Below are positions 34,359 through 42,976 of a stretch of DNA of 64,000 nucleotides, one piece after another (position 1 is the first letter of the stretch; each line of letters starts with the position of its first letter). Made by a program: the position numbers and the translations under genes. This DNA is from Planctomycetota bacterium (GTDB lineage: Bacteria; Planctomycetota; UBA1135; GCA-002686595). The notes beneath the pieces are model-generated. The model worked only from the letters and a program-made list of their open reading frames with translations. It was not told the DNA's origin and did not search any database. The stretch spans positions 1-64,000 of the forward strand of contig NYUD01000090.1 in NCBI GenBank assembly GCA_002683825.1, written 5' to 3'.

Positions 34359-35381
34359 TTACCAGCGATAGAGGGCCGAGGCCCAGGTCAGGCCGCTACC
34401 GAAGCTGCAGGAGAGCACGAGCATCCCCTCCACGAGCAACCCCTCATCCACCGCTTCGGCCAGACCGAGAGGAATGGTGGCCGCGGTCGTGTTCCCGAAC
34501 TTCCCTACGGTGGAGAAGATCTTTTCCGGGGGCACTCCCATGCGCTCGGCATAGGCCAGGTTGATGCGCTCGTTCGACTGATGGACGACGAAGAGGTCGA
34601 TGTCCTTCGGGCGGTAACCGTTCGCTTCGAGTGCCTGAAACGACGCCTCGGGCATCCTCTCCAGACAGAGGTCGTACAGCTCCCGGCCCCGCATCTGGGG
34701 GTGGCTCTCGGGCTCGCCCACCAGCTCGGGCGTGATGAACTGGCGGTTCATCGCGCCGGGATGCTGCCACAGCAGCCGATCCAGGAATCCGCCATCGGAA
34801 TGGAGGTGGGTCGAGTAGATGAAGGACTCCCGAGAGGCCGAGGAGGAATCCTCGACCTGGGTGGCTCGCACGACCACCGCCCCCGCACCGTCGCCGAATA
34901 GTGTGGTGACGCCGCGCCCGCGCGGGCTCATGTCCAGGAGCTTCGACTGCAACTCCGCCCCCACGAGCAGGATGTTCTGACACTGCCCGGCGCGGATGTA
35001 GAGATCCGCGAGGGAGAGACCGTACAGGAAGCCCGAACACTGCTGACGCACGTCAAAGGCGGGAATACCGGGAATATCGAGCTTCTTCTGCAGGAAACAA
35101 CCGGATCCCGGAGCCGCCGCGTCGGGGGACAGGGTCGCAAAGACGATCATGTCCAGCGCATCCTTCTCCAACCCCGCGCTGTCGAGCGCGATCTTCGAAG
35201 CCTCGAAAGCCAGATCCGACGTCGTCAAGGAGGGATCGCGGTCGGCCCAGTAGCGCTGACGAATTCCGGTCTTGCGCACGATCGAGCGCGCTTGGATCTC
35301 AAGCGGCCCTTCGAGCTCTTCGTTGGTGACCAGGTGGGGCGGCACATAGCCACCGATTCCGGCGATGCGGGAGCGCAACAT
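34359..35381 (-). CDS. fabH: Beta-ketoacyl-ACP synthase III-like (FabH family)
   Basis: A 340-residue thiolase-fold enzyme that, in the family, condenses an acyl-CoA with malonyl-ACP to start fatty acid chains. The catalytic triad is visible: Cys115 in RQQCSGFLYGL, His267 in VVHQSNERI and Asn297 in GKFGNTTAATIPLGL. Length and N-terminal AGIGGYVPPHLVTNEEL match FabH. No other fatty acid genes are nearby. It sits among glycosyltransferases and large lipoproteins, so it may be a dedicated paralog for a lipid or acylated glycan rather than the housekeeping FabH. The gene symbol is by family only. Confidence 0.85.
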   Translation of the reverse strand: MLRSRIAGIGGYVPPHLVTNEELEGPLEIQARSIVRKTGIRQRYWADRDPSLTTSDLAFEASKIALDSAGLEKDALDMIVFATLSPDAAAPGSGCFLQKKLDIPGIPAFDVRQQCSGFLYGLSLADLYIRAGQCQNILLVGAELQSKLLDMSPRGRGVTTLFGDGAGAVVVRATQVEDSSSASRESFIYSTHLHSDGGFLDRLLWQHPGAMNRQFITPELVGEPESHPQMRGRELYDLCLERMPEASFQALEANGYRPKDIDLFVVHQSNERINLAYAERMGVPPEKIFSTVGKFGNTTAATIPLGLAEAVDEGLLVEGMLVLSCSFGSGLTWASALYRW

Positions 35382-35400
35382 GATTTCGTGTGAACCGCGC

Positions 35401-37077
35401 TCAGCTGAGCGGCAGCTCGAAGTCCTCCGCTTTCACGGCGTGGCGGTGTCTGATGCAATGAGGCAGATTGGCGAGAATGGACAGTCCCGCCCTCACGAGC
35501 ACCCAGAAGGCCCCCGGCGTCTCCCTCAAGGAACGCCGGATGCCGATCGTACCCGTGGCGTCGGTCACCTCTCCCTCCGACTCCCTGGTCGAACCCCGCA
35601 AGAGCACCTTGGAAACGACCAGGAACGGCGCGCGCAAGAGGTCCGCGAGGGGCGCGTACTTGATCATCGTCAGGAAGGCGTTACGAGCGTGGTAGTACAG
35701 GCTGCGCTTGCCCATCTGGATCCCGAACGGCGTCTTGTGGTAGGTGATGATCTCCGGGTCCTGTAGGACACGGTAGCCGAGGTTCAGGACCCGGCAGGTC
35801 AAATCCCGTTCGTTGCCGTAGATAAAAAGGCGCTCATCGTAAAAGCCGGCCCGTTCCAGGACTTCCCTTTTCGCCAGGCTGCCGCAACCTCTGAAGGTGC
35901 TCATGTAGCGCCTGCCTGCCTCGCGCGACGCTGCCAGATAACCCTCGGGCATCCCGGGCTCGACGATTTCGGTGGAAACGATCGCCGTCGTCTCGGGCTC
36001 GGACACCATGCGCGCCGTGGTGTGCTCCAACCAGGTCGGCGGCAGCACGATGTCGTCGTCGAGAATGGCGATCAAGGGCGTCTGTGCGCTGGCGAAGCCG
36101 ATGTTGAAGGTCTCGCAGGCGCCGTAGGCCGAGTGCGGCATGCAGATGAGATTCACCTCGGGAAACTCGTCTGCGATCATGCGCTGCGTATCGTCGGTGC
36201 TGGCGTTGTCGACGACGACGACCTCGGCGAAGGGGACCGTCTGTGCCCGCAGGCTCTGCAGATTCTCGCGCACGACCTCCGCCTTGTTCCAGGTGCTGAT
36301 GACGGCCGTCGTCGCCGGCCAACCGCGGGCCTCGGCGGGCGTTTTTTCCGCCCCCTGAGCCAGATGCGCGACCTCGAGAAAGGTGCGCTCGTACAGCTGG
36401 ATCGCGCCGGAGCTCAGATCGGTGTAGCCCTCGACGAACTCGACCGCGGGGTCCTCGACGTTCACGGTGTAGGCCTGCGCAACCGCTTCGATCTTGCGGA
36501 TGAGATCCATGTGCTCGAGCTGGCTCGTAAAGCACGCGATGGCCGCGCGCTTGCGTTCGTTGACCGGCGTGATATCGACCAGGAGGCCCGCAACGACCTG
36601 CGTGTTGATCCCGTACAGGAGCACACGTCGCTCCGGCCCGCGCGACAGGGCGGCCATCAGCGCGCGCGAGGTGGCGCGGTGATCGGGGTGCAGCTCGGCC
36701 GGAGAGGGTCCGAAGACCAGCTCGGGTTCGAACTCGTCCAGTTCCGCGACCAGGCGCTCGATCAGATCCTCGCGCACCTCGAGAGCGCCGTCCGGCAGAC
36801 CGAGAAAGCGGTAGTCCGAAAGCCCGAGGTGCTCGCCCGCCGCCCTGGACTCCCCCACGCGTTTGTCCGTCAGGTCCTCGGTCCCACCGCTCGGGTCTCC
36901 CTTTCCCCCATCGGTCAGGATGACGACCCGGATCTCGGCGCCGGCCTCCGCCTGGAACGCCAAGGTCCCCCCACAGCCGAAGACCTCGTCATCGGGGTGC
37001 GGAGCGAAGACCAGGACCCGTTTGGGGAACGTGCGCGGGTCACCGAAGGGGGGATAGAGAGCCTTCAAGATCGTCAA
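35401..37077 (-). CDS. PIG-L/LmbE deacetylase fused to a GT2 glycosyltransferase
   Basis: A 558-residue two-domain protein. Residues about 20-250 are a PIG-L/LmbE zinc-dependent deacetylase with HPDDE (27-31) and HPDH (130-133) metal motifs. From about residue 253 a GT2 transferase follows, with TAVISTWNKAEVVRENLQSL, VVDNASTDDTQRM and the DDDIVLPPTW metal site, then FIYGNERDLTCRV and a hydrophobic C-terminal region. PIG-L enzymes remove N-acetyl groups from amino sugars, so the fusion could couple transfer and deacetylation of a GlcNAc-like sugar. The start is TTG at 37077, with no ribosome site apparent; a second in-frame TTG lies at 37068. Confidence 0.87.
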   Translation of the reverse strand: MTILKALYPPFGDPRTFPKRVLVFAPHPDDEVFGCGGTLAFQAEAGAEIRVVILTDGGKGDPSGGTEDLTDKRVGESRAAGEHLGLSDYRFLGLPDGALEVREDLIERLVAELDEFEPELVFGPSPAELHPDHRATSRALMAALSRGPERRVLLYGINTQVVAGLLVDITPVNERKRAAIACFTSQLEHMDLIRKIEAVAQAYTVNVEDPAVEFVEGYTDLSSGAIQLYERTFLEVAHLAQGAEKTPAEARGWPATTAVISTWNKAEVVRENLQSLRAQTVPFAEVVVVDNASTDDTQRMIADEFPEVNLICMPHSAYGACETFNIGFASAQTPLIAILDDDIVLPPTWLEHTTARMVSEPETTAIVSTEIVEPGMPEGYLAASREAGRRYMSTFRGCGSLAKREVLERAGFYDERLFIYGNERDLTCRVLNLGYRVLQDPEIITYHKTPFGIQMGKRSLYYHARNAFLTMIKYAPLADLLRAPFLVVSKVLLRGSTRESEGEVTDATGTIGIRRSLRETPGAFWVLVRAGLSILANLPHCIRHRHAVKAEDFELPLS

Positions 37078-37170
37078 AGAGTGGCGGCGGGGCGCTGGAG
37101 GATATCGACTCGACCGGGGCGGGCGGACGATGGATGTCGAGCGGACTCCGGATTCCGGCCGCCACCCTAC

Positions 37171-38412
37171 CTATCCGCCGAGAAGGGACCCGTAAATTTC
37201 CTCCAACTCCAGGACCGCCTCCACGCAGGTGCGGGCCCGTTCGGGGACGGAGCGGCGCTCTCGCTCCAGGCGGTCGGGATCCTCCAGGACCTCCGCCAGG
37301 GCGCTGGCCCAGGCGCGGGGGTCGGCGGCGGGCAAGACCCGGCCCGCGGCGCCGATCCGCTCCTTGGGCGCGCCCCGATCGCTGACCCAGACGGGCAGGC
37401 CACAGGCCCAGAGCTCGTCGGGCACGAGCCCGTAGCTCTCGAAGGCGCGGGAGGGAAAGACACCCAGGTGCGCAGCGCCCACCTCGGCGATGCGCTCGTC
37501 AACCGTGTCCGTGGTGTAGTTTCCGACGAAGCAGATGCGCGCATCACCGGCGAGCTGGATCAGCTGCCGGTCGAAGTCGGCGGCCATTTCGTCGCCGAGC
37601 AGGATCCATTCGATGCGTTCCCGTTTATCGGGCGGCAACTCTGCGAGGGCAGCCGCGAAGTCGTGAACTCCCTTCACCTCCGAACGGTGGCCGAGAAAGA
37701 GAACGCGCAGACGCCCTTCCCCGCGCCACTCCGGCACATCCAGGCGGGTCAAGGCCCGGTTGATTCCGTGGGGAACACAGAAGAGCTTCGATTCGTCGAT
37801 ATCGAGAAAGCGCCGCAGGCCGGCTGCGTGGGTGCGGCTCGGCACGATGACCGCATCGGCGGCGTTCAACTCCGCCTGGTTCGCTCGTTCGCGCAGTACG
37901 AAGCCCTTGGCGATGTGCTCGGGAAGCACGGTCGGCACTTCGTCCTGGACACAGGAAACGCACGGATCGAAAGCACCCCGTTCGGGGCAGCGCTCGATGT
38001 GCTTCGGCGGCAGACGGAAGTAGCGGGGACAGGTGAGAAAGTAGTCGTGCAGGGTCACGACGACCGGGCGCGAGGGCGAAAAGTGGCGCACCAAGGAACC
38101 CGTAAGCGTCGCCCAGTGATGCACGTGCACGACGTCGCTCTCCCCCACGAGCCGTTCCACCAACGCCTGGACGCGAGGTCGATCGAGCGCGAGGTCCATG
38201 TACTCGCCGGGTCGGCGCGGTAGGAAGAAGACGCGCACGCCGTCCACTTCCTCCGGCCACACATCGGCGCCGGAGTGGGACACATCCGTGCCGCTGATGA
38301 CCCACACCTCGTGGCCGCGGGCGACCAGCTCGCGCGCCTGGGCGCGCACCACCGCCTCGGTGCCGCCCTCGAAGTCAGGCGCGAAGTGCTGGGTGAGCAG
38401 CGCGATCTTCAA
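37171..38412 (-). CDS. GT4-family glycosyltransferase
   Basis: A 413-residue GT-B enzyme. It begins LKIALLTQHFAPDFEGGTEAV, has VVHVHHWATLTG and VVTLHDYFLTCP in the N-terminal half, and VLFLGHRSEVKGVHDF plus SYGLVPDELWACGLP in the donor domain. A Cys pair cluster (CPERGAFDPCVSC) matches the 22556-23989 protein, suggesting a close relative. The only start available is TTG at 38412, with no ribosome site; the end of a terminal-inverted-repeat element lies 11 bases upstream and may have displaced the original start region. Confidence 0.85.
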   Translation of the reverse strand: MKIALLTQHFAPDFEGGTEAVVRAQARELVARGHEVWVISGTDVSHSGADVWPEEVDGVRVFFLPRRPGEYMDLALDRPRVQALVERLVGESDVVHVHHWATLTGSLVRHFSPSRPVVVTLHDYFLTCPRYFRLPPKHIERCPERGAFDPCVSCVQDEVPTVLPEHIAKGFVLRERANQAELNAADAVIVPSRTHAAGLRRFLDIDESKLFCVPHGINRALTRLDVPEWRGEGRLRVLFLGHRSEVKGVHDFAAALAELPPDKRERIEWILLGDEMAADFDRQLIQLAGDARICFVGNYTTDTVDERIAEVGAAHLGVFPSRAFESYGLVPDELWACGLPVWVSDRGAPKERIGAAGRVLPAADPRAWASALAEVLEDPDRLERERRSVPERARTCVEAVLELEEIYGSLLGG

Positions 38413-38422
38413 GGGTTGACGG

Positions 38423-38538
38423 CCCGTTGAAGAAGTGTTTCGAATAGCGGGTCGGCAGCATCCGCTTCGGGTTGGCTCCGGACTCCATGAGCCGGAGTCG
38501 AGGACGTCGTCGAGGCATCGAGAGACTTTTTCAACGGG
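38423..38538. repeat. MITE-like element with terminal inverted repeats
   Basis: Terminal inverted repeats CCCGTTGAAGAAGT (38423-38436) and ACTTTTTCAACGGG (38525-38538) match at 13 of 14 positions and bound 116 bp. The inside holds a further inverted repeat, CTCCGG/CCGGAG around ACTCCATGA (38475-38498), with an alternative GACTCC/GGAGTC pairing. There is no transposase inside. The element nearly fills the 129-bp gap between two genes, ending three bases beyond the stop of the 820-residue gene. Target duplications are not obvious. Confidence 0.6.
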
Positions 38539-38541
38539 ATG

Positions 38542-40995
38542 CTAGTCACCGGATTCGGCGGGGACCGCCCAGGCTTCCAGGGCTCCGATCTCTCCCAGTG
38601 CATCGACCAGGATGTCGCGTAGCAAGAGCACGTCCCGCTTTCGAGCGATACCTTGACGCCTGCCCCGCAGCCACAGATCCGAGTCCTTCTTGCAGAGTTC
38701 GTTCCAGCGCTGGAGCAGTTCCATGGGGTTCTTCACCGGAATGTCCTCGCGCAGACGTGCGGGATCAAAGTCGTACTCGATCCAAAGCGAATTCATGGCC
38801 ACGGCGTAGCTTTCGAATGCGGGGTCCAACGGTCTCCCGATCAGAAGCGTATCCGCGAGCGCCTGCCGGACAGCACGGTAAGGGCGCAGCTCGGTGAAGA
38901 TTTCCTGGATGCGCTTGTACAACCGGTCGTGCACTTGCTGGGGAATCGGGGCCGTCGTGTGAATGGAACTCCCGTAGAGATCGTGCAGGATGCCGAGAAC
39001 GTCGACGTCGGGCATCTCCATCAGCATTCCACAATCCCAGGCCTCAAAGATCGTGACGCCGGAGTAGACGTTGCCCTCGCGATCGGTGTAGGCGTGGTTG
39101 AAGGCGCGAAACTCCTTTTGCTTTTCGCCCCCATCGAGCTCTCTCAGGATCGCGGCCCGTGCCGGTTCGTAGCCCGGCACAAGGCCGTCGAGTATCGGAG
39201 CGATCGTGCTCTCGAAGTCCTCTCTCATTCCTTCGCTCGAGAGACCGCGGATCTCGCGACGCCCCCAGTCGTAGGCGACCTTGGGCGCGGCCTCGCCCGG
39301 GGGTCGGACGCGATCGCGCAACATCTTCAGGCGCGAGTCGTCGTCCGCCAGGCGCGTGCGCGGAATCGGCTGCCGCGGAGCATGCTCCTCGGGGTCGTAA
39401 AACTCGAGCTGCTCGGGGAAGGGGCCCTCTACGGGGGCGAATCGGTGCCGACGAATGAGCTGGGCCTGCCCCGTATCCAGGTCCTCGAAACGGACGGCGA
39501 AAAGGGAAGAAAGCTCCCCCCGCCGGCGGCCGGAAAGCGGGCCCAGGACGGCGCTCATGTCCTCGATGCTGTGCCGGGCGAGAATGACGTCGGGCATGCG
39601 CTGCCGTTCGTTCAGCCAGCGCGCGAGTCGAAGGGGGTGCTCCTTCAGATTCAGTTTGCCGGTCTGCCGAAAGGCCTGCTCGGGGGGTTTCCCGAGTCCT
39701 ATGCGCCGCAGGGTGGGATTCAACAGGGCGCGCCGAGCCTCGACGAGATGGCCGACGAATCCGTAGGCGATCAGGAGGTCGCGTGCAGTCAACTGTGCGA
39801 GAGGCTTGTTCAGGGAGGGGATGATTTCGACCCCTTCTGCGGAAGCGAAGAGCGTCTCCGCCTCTTCCATCCAGAGGCTCTCCGGTTCGAGGAGATCACC
39901 CCACTGCACGCCGCCCGCACTCGCGGGCGTCCTGAACCAGGTCAAGCGCGAACGCACGAGAGCTTCCGTGAGATAGATCCCGAGTCCGTCGGCAACCCAG
40001 CCCTTCTCCATGCCGATCCGATAGCTCGACTGGAAGTAGCACAGCCAGCACATTCGTACGACGGCGTCAGCGCTCTGCGCGGGATCTGCAATGAAAAAAG
40101 CCTGATCGGAACTACCGACGATGCCGCTGAACTCGAGCTTCTGGAATCCGGCCTTCTTGGCCGCGCCGACGTCGGGGTGATTGTCGAGAAAGGTGGACTT
40201 CTCTTCCCCGGGCCGCATCACGAAAAAGCGGCAGCGCTGCGGCAGGATGGCCCGTTGACCGAAGATCCGCTCGAAGACCTTGCCCGTGGCGTCGACCAGC
40301 CCGGCGATGCGTCCGGCCAAGGCTGCGTCGCCCGTCACGAAGACCTGGGCTCTCTTTGTCAGCGCCGAGTGAAAGTTCAACCCCATCACCTGGACGGTTT
40401 TCGTCTCGCCCTTGTAGATGGATTCTGCGAGTGCGTCCGCGCAAACCTCGCGCAGAAACGCTCGCCCATCGATGCCGGACATCGTCTCCTCGAGAATCCA
40501 CCGATCTCCGAAGTACACCTCACCGCGATCCGCCAAGAGGCCCTGCAGGACACGGTTGTAGGGAGCGAATATGGCGATGTCCTTGGAGAGCAGACCGAGC
40601 TCTTGCTCGGTCAAGTCAGGGCGTCGGACAAGCCCTTCCATGTGCCCGATGAACGAGTCGATCGCCTCGAGTACCTCGAACCGGATCGCCTTGAGCTCCG
40701 TCGGTGCATCCGCATTCCTGAACTTCTTGGCTTCCCTGGGCGCAAGCCACCCCCCATCGCGCGACTTTCGATATCCGGATCCCAGACGCGCCAGCTGGTT
40801 GTCCGCATCGAAACGCACGATGATCTCGCCGATGCGCTTGCGTTCGGCCTGGAGCTTGAGCTTCCTGCAAGTCCGCAGGGCGGTTTCCAACCGGCCCGTC
40901 AGCTCGGCATAGGCTGACTTGCGCTCGCCCTCGATCTCCTGGAACGGCAGCACAATCCAGAAGAGCAGGGCCCAGACGAACGCAGACGTGCGCAT
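38542..40995 (-). CDS. Secreted protein with a degenerate metallopeptidase-like region
   Basis: An 817-residue protein from the ATG at 40995 (a GTG three codons earlier is possible). The N-terminus is a signal peptide (about residues 1-18). The stretch from about 215 to 350 resembles gluzincin-type peptidases of the kind with a GLAEYL tail: FVTGDAAL, RFFVMRPG, then a segment where HExxH would be expected, then EKGWVADGLGIYLTEALV. The expected HExxH reads VVRMCWLCYF, so the zinc ligands are missing. The C-terminal half is helical and unassigned. It is probably not an active protease; it may be a binding or inhibitor-like pseudoenzyme. The resemblance is by eye and moderate. Confidence 0.7.
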   Translation of the reverse strand: MRTSAFVWALLFWIVLPFQEIEGERKSAYAELTGRLETALRTCRKLKLQAERKRIGEIIVRFDADNQLARLGSGYRKSRDGGWLAPREAKKFRNADAPTELKAIRFEVLEAIDSFIGHMEGLVRRPDLTEQELGLLSKDIAIFAPYNRVLQGLLADRGEVYFGDRWILEETMSGIDGRAFLREVCADALAESIYKGETKTVQVMGLNFHSALTKRAQVFVTGDAALAGRIAGLVDATGKVFERIFGQRAILPQRCRFFVMRPGEEKSTFLDNHPDVGAAKKAGFQKLEFSGIVGSSDQAFFIADPAQSADAVVRMCWLCYFQSSYRIGMEKGWVADGLGIYLTEALVRSRLTWFRTPASAGGVQWGDLLEPESLWMEEAETLFASAEGVEIIPSLNKPLAQLTARDLLIAYGFVGHLVEARRALLNPTLRRIGLGKPPEQAFRQTGKLNLKEHPLRLARWLNERQRMPDVILARHSIEDMSAVLGPLSGRRRGELSSLFAVRFEDLDTGQAQLIRRHRFAPVEGPFPEQLEFYDPEEHAPRQPIPRTRLADDDSRLKMLRDRVRPPGEAAPKVAYDWGRREIRGLSSEGMREDFESTIAPILDGLVPGYEPARAAILRELDGGEKQKEFRAFNHAYTDREGNVYSGVTIFEAWDCGMLMEMPDVDVLGILHDLYGSSIHTTAPIPQQVHDRLYKRIQEIFTELRPYRAVRQALADTLLIGRPLDPAFESYAVAMNSLWIEYDFDPARLREDIPVKNPMELLQRWNELCKKDSDLWLRGRRQGIARKRDVLLLRDILVDALGEIGALEAWAVPAESGD

Positions 40996-41030
40996 CCCGA
41001 TCACGCGCCCATGATAACGCGGGTGCGAAC

Positions 41031-41738
41031 CTAGAGCAGCCCTCGGTCCTCAGAACCGACCTCGCCCAGGGGACGGAAGGCCTCGCCGTGGCGTGCATCG
41101 TCTGAAAGGTACATCGCCCGCTGGGCCGTGATCGCCATCGCCTTGTGATTCAGGTCGCGGTATTCGAGCTGCGAGGCGTGCTCGTTCACGGCGCGGACCT
41201 TGCGCTCGTAGACATCCGAGATGTCGACGATCCGAGTGGGAACCAGCGGCGTCCAGACCTCATAACCCCAGGCCTCACCCTCGAACCCCACCAGGGCCAG
41301 CGCCAGGCGTGCAACACGGGCCAGAACGTGGTGGTCCACGTGGAAGTCTCCGATCCAGGGCGCGTAAACGAAATCGGGGGCGAAGCCGCGCACCTCCTCG
41401 ACCAGCCGCAGCGCGGCGGCCTTCAGCAGCTGTGGCCCGGGTTCGTGCCCTTCGGGATAGTCCCAGAAGACGTAGTCCTCAAAGCCCAGATGCTTGCCCG
41501 CCTGCCGCGCCTCGCGCCGGCGCATCTCGAGGTATTCACCGGGTTCAAAGCGCCCGTCCGGATCGCCGCGCAACCCGTCGTAGGCGATCAACACACGCAC
41601 CGGATCCCCCTGTTCGACATGCTTGCAAACCGTTCCTCCGCAGCCGATGACATCGTCGTCCGCGTGGGGCGCCAGCAAGAGTACGCGCCCCCTCGGTGGA
41701 CGGTCCATCGTTTCCGGAAGCGGCGTGCGTTCGTTCAT
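41031..41738 (-). CDS. PIG-L/LmbE-family deacetylase
   Basis: A 235-residue enzyme. The metal motif reads HADDD (residues 25-29) in place of the common HPDDE, and HVDHH occurs later, both consistent with a PIG-L zinc site. The start is ATG at 41738, overlapping the upstream GT2 stop as ATGA; the longer upstream frame lies over that gene and was rejected. Family members deacetylate N-acetylglucosaminyl compounds. Its position next to GT2 and ABC-transporter genes suggests it edits a sugar of the exported polysaccharide. Confidence 0.85.
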   Translation of the reverse strand: MNERTPLPETMDRPPRGRVLLLAPHADDDVIGCGGTVCKHVEQGDPVRVLIAYDGLRGDPDGRFEPGEYLEMRRREARQAGKHLGFEDYVFWDYPEGHEPGPQLLKAAALRLVEEVRGFAPDFVYAPWIGDFHVDHHVLARVARLALALVGFEGEAWGYEVWTPLVPTRIVDISDVYERKVRAVNEHASQLEYRDLNHKAMAITAQRAMYLSDDARHGEAFRPLGEVGSEDRGLL

Positions 41739-42976
41739 GCGGACCGGGCGGGCGACAGCGAGAGCAAGCGTTCGCCCAGGGAATCGATTTCGGTCAGACT
41801 CATGGCATCGGTGCGAAAAGCACCGACCTTGCGGAAGGACAGCCCGAGGAGCACCTCGCCGGTATCGAGGTCGATGACGCGCCCGAAGTAGGGCAGTGGA
41901 AAGAACCACTCCCAGGACTCGGGCGGACAAACCCAGCGCTCCCCCTCACCCAGAACCCCGCAGCAAAGCGGGAAGCTCGGATCGACGGCGAATTCGATGA
42001 GAAAGCGACAACTGCGGGGCAACTGGATCTCGAGCGGCTGTTCGAACTCTCCCAGCTCCCGCAACTCCAGCATCGGCCGATACATCTTCTCCTTCGGCCA
42101 GCCCGCTTCAAACTTATCGATCCAGCGTACGAGAGCTCGCCCGAGTGGAGAGAAGAACTTCCGGTGGTACTCCCGACGACTGACCTCGAATCTCTCGTTG
42201 GGCTCGGTATTGTCGGGGCTCTGGATCCTGGCCGAACGAGACCAGTGATGCAGGATGCGGGCGCCGGGGTGGTGCACCAGCTGAAAGCCCATACCTTTCA
42301 GGGTGAGAAACAGGTCGGTGTCCTCGAAATACAGCGGATAGCGCGGATCCATCGCCCGGCCGAGCTTCTCCACCACCTCGCGGCGGAGAAAGAGACAGCA
42401 ACCGGAGAGCATGTTCGTCGAGATAGGCTCGGTCGCGGTCCACCACTCCATGGACTTCTTCAGGCGCAGCTTGCTGTAGGTGCGCGCAAAGAAAGGATGT
42501 AGGCGTGCGAGCGTCAAACGGCAGTGCTCCACGGCCGTCGGAAGGAGGTTGCGGGGCAGGCGAAAGGTGCCCAGCGCATCGATGCAGGCGTCCGGATCGA
42601 CGGCTCCAACGAGCGGATGGTCGAAAATGTAGTCGAGCAGCGTCGTGGTCGATCCGGGAAGGAAGATGAGATCCGGATTCAGATAGGCGACCGCCTCGGT
42701 GGGAGCCTTCTTCGAGGCCTCGTAGCAGACGTTCAGGCCGCCGGCGTAGCCGAGGTTTTCCTCGGAACGAATCACCTCGACCCCGCGCCCTTCCAACTCT
42801 ACGAGCCAGTGCTCCTGGTCCTCCGGAGAGGCGTTGTCGATCAGGATGACGCTCAACTTGGACCGCTCGCGGCCGGCCCTCTCCCAGTCCTGAATCAACG
42901 ATTCGACACACGACAGGGCATAGCAACCGGTGTTGTAGTTCACGACCAGCGCCGCGAGGCTGACGTCATGCTTCAT
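41735..42976 (-). CDS. GT2-family (rhamnosyltransferase-like) glycosyltransferase
   Basis: A 413-residue GT-A enzyme. It starts with VSLAALVVNYNTGCYALSCVES, has LIDNASPEDQEHW and LGYAGGLN, the donor/metal segment YLNPDLIFLPG, and PLYFEDTDLFLTLKGMG, the usual acceptor-site motif of rhamnosyl-like GT2 enzymes. About 110 C-terminal residues lack a recognised domain. The ATG at 42976 overlaps the upstream ABC ATPase stop as ATGA, and its stop overlaps the PIG-L gene. It likely acts on the same glycan exported by the neighbouring ABC transporter. Confidence 0.87.
   Translation of the reverse strand: MKHDVSLAALVVNYNTGCYALSCVESLIQDWERAGRERSKLSVILIDNASPEDQEHWLVELEGRGVEVIRSEENLGYAGGLNVCYEASKKAPTEAVAYLNPDLIFLPGSTTTLLDYIFDHPLVGAVDPDACIDALGTFRLPRNLLPTAVEHCRLTLARLHPFFARTYSKLRLKKSMEWWTATEPISTNMLSGCCLFLRREVVEKLGRAMDPRYPLYFEDTDLFLTLKGMGFQLVHHPGARILHHWSRSARIQSPDNTEPNERFEVSRREYHRKFFSPLGRALVRWIDKFEAGWPKEKMYRPMLELRELGEFEQPLEIQLPRSCRFLIEFAVDPSFPLCCGVLGEGERWVCPPESWEWFFPLPYFGRVIDLDTGEVLLGLSFRKVGAFRTDAMSLTEIDSLGERLLSLSPARSA

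Noticed and set aside
37081..37165. Perfect 8-bp inverted repeat (GTGGCGGC and GCCGCCAC) across the gap before the deacetylase-glycosyltransferase fusion.
   Set aside because: Arms are GC-only and about 70 bp apart, easily expected by chance in this sequence; no further structure supports an element.
36022..40917. Two plus-strand frames of over 700 codons opposite glycosyltransferase and peptidase-like genes.
   Set aside because: The opposite strand carries signal peptides, catalytic motifs and coupled starts; these frames do not.
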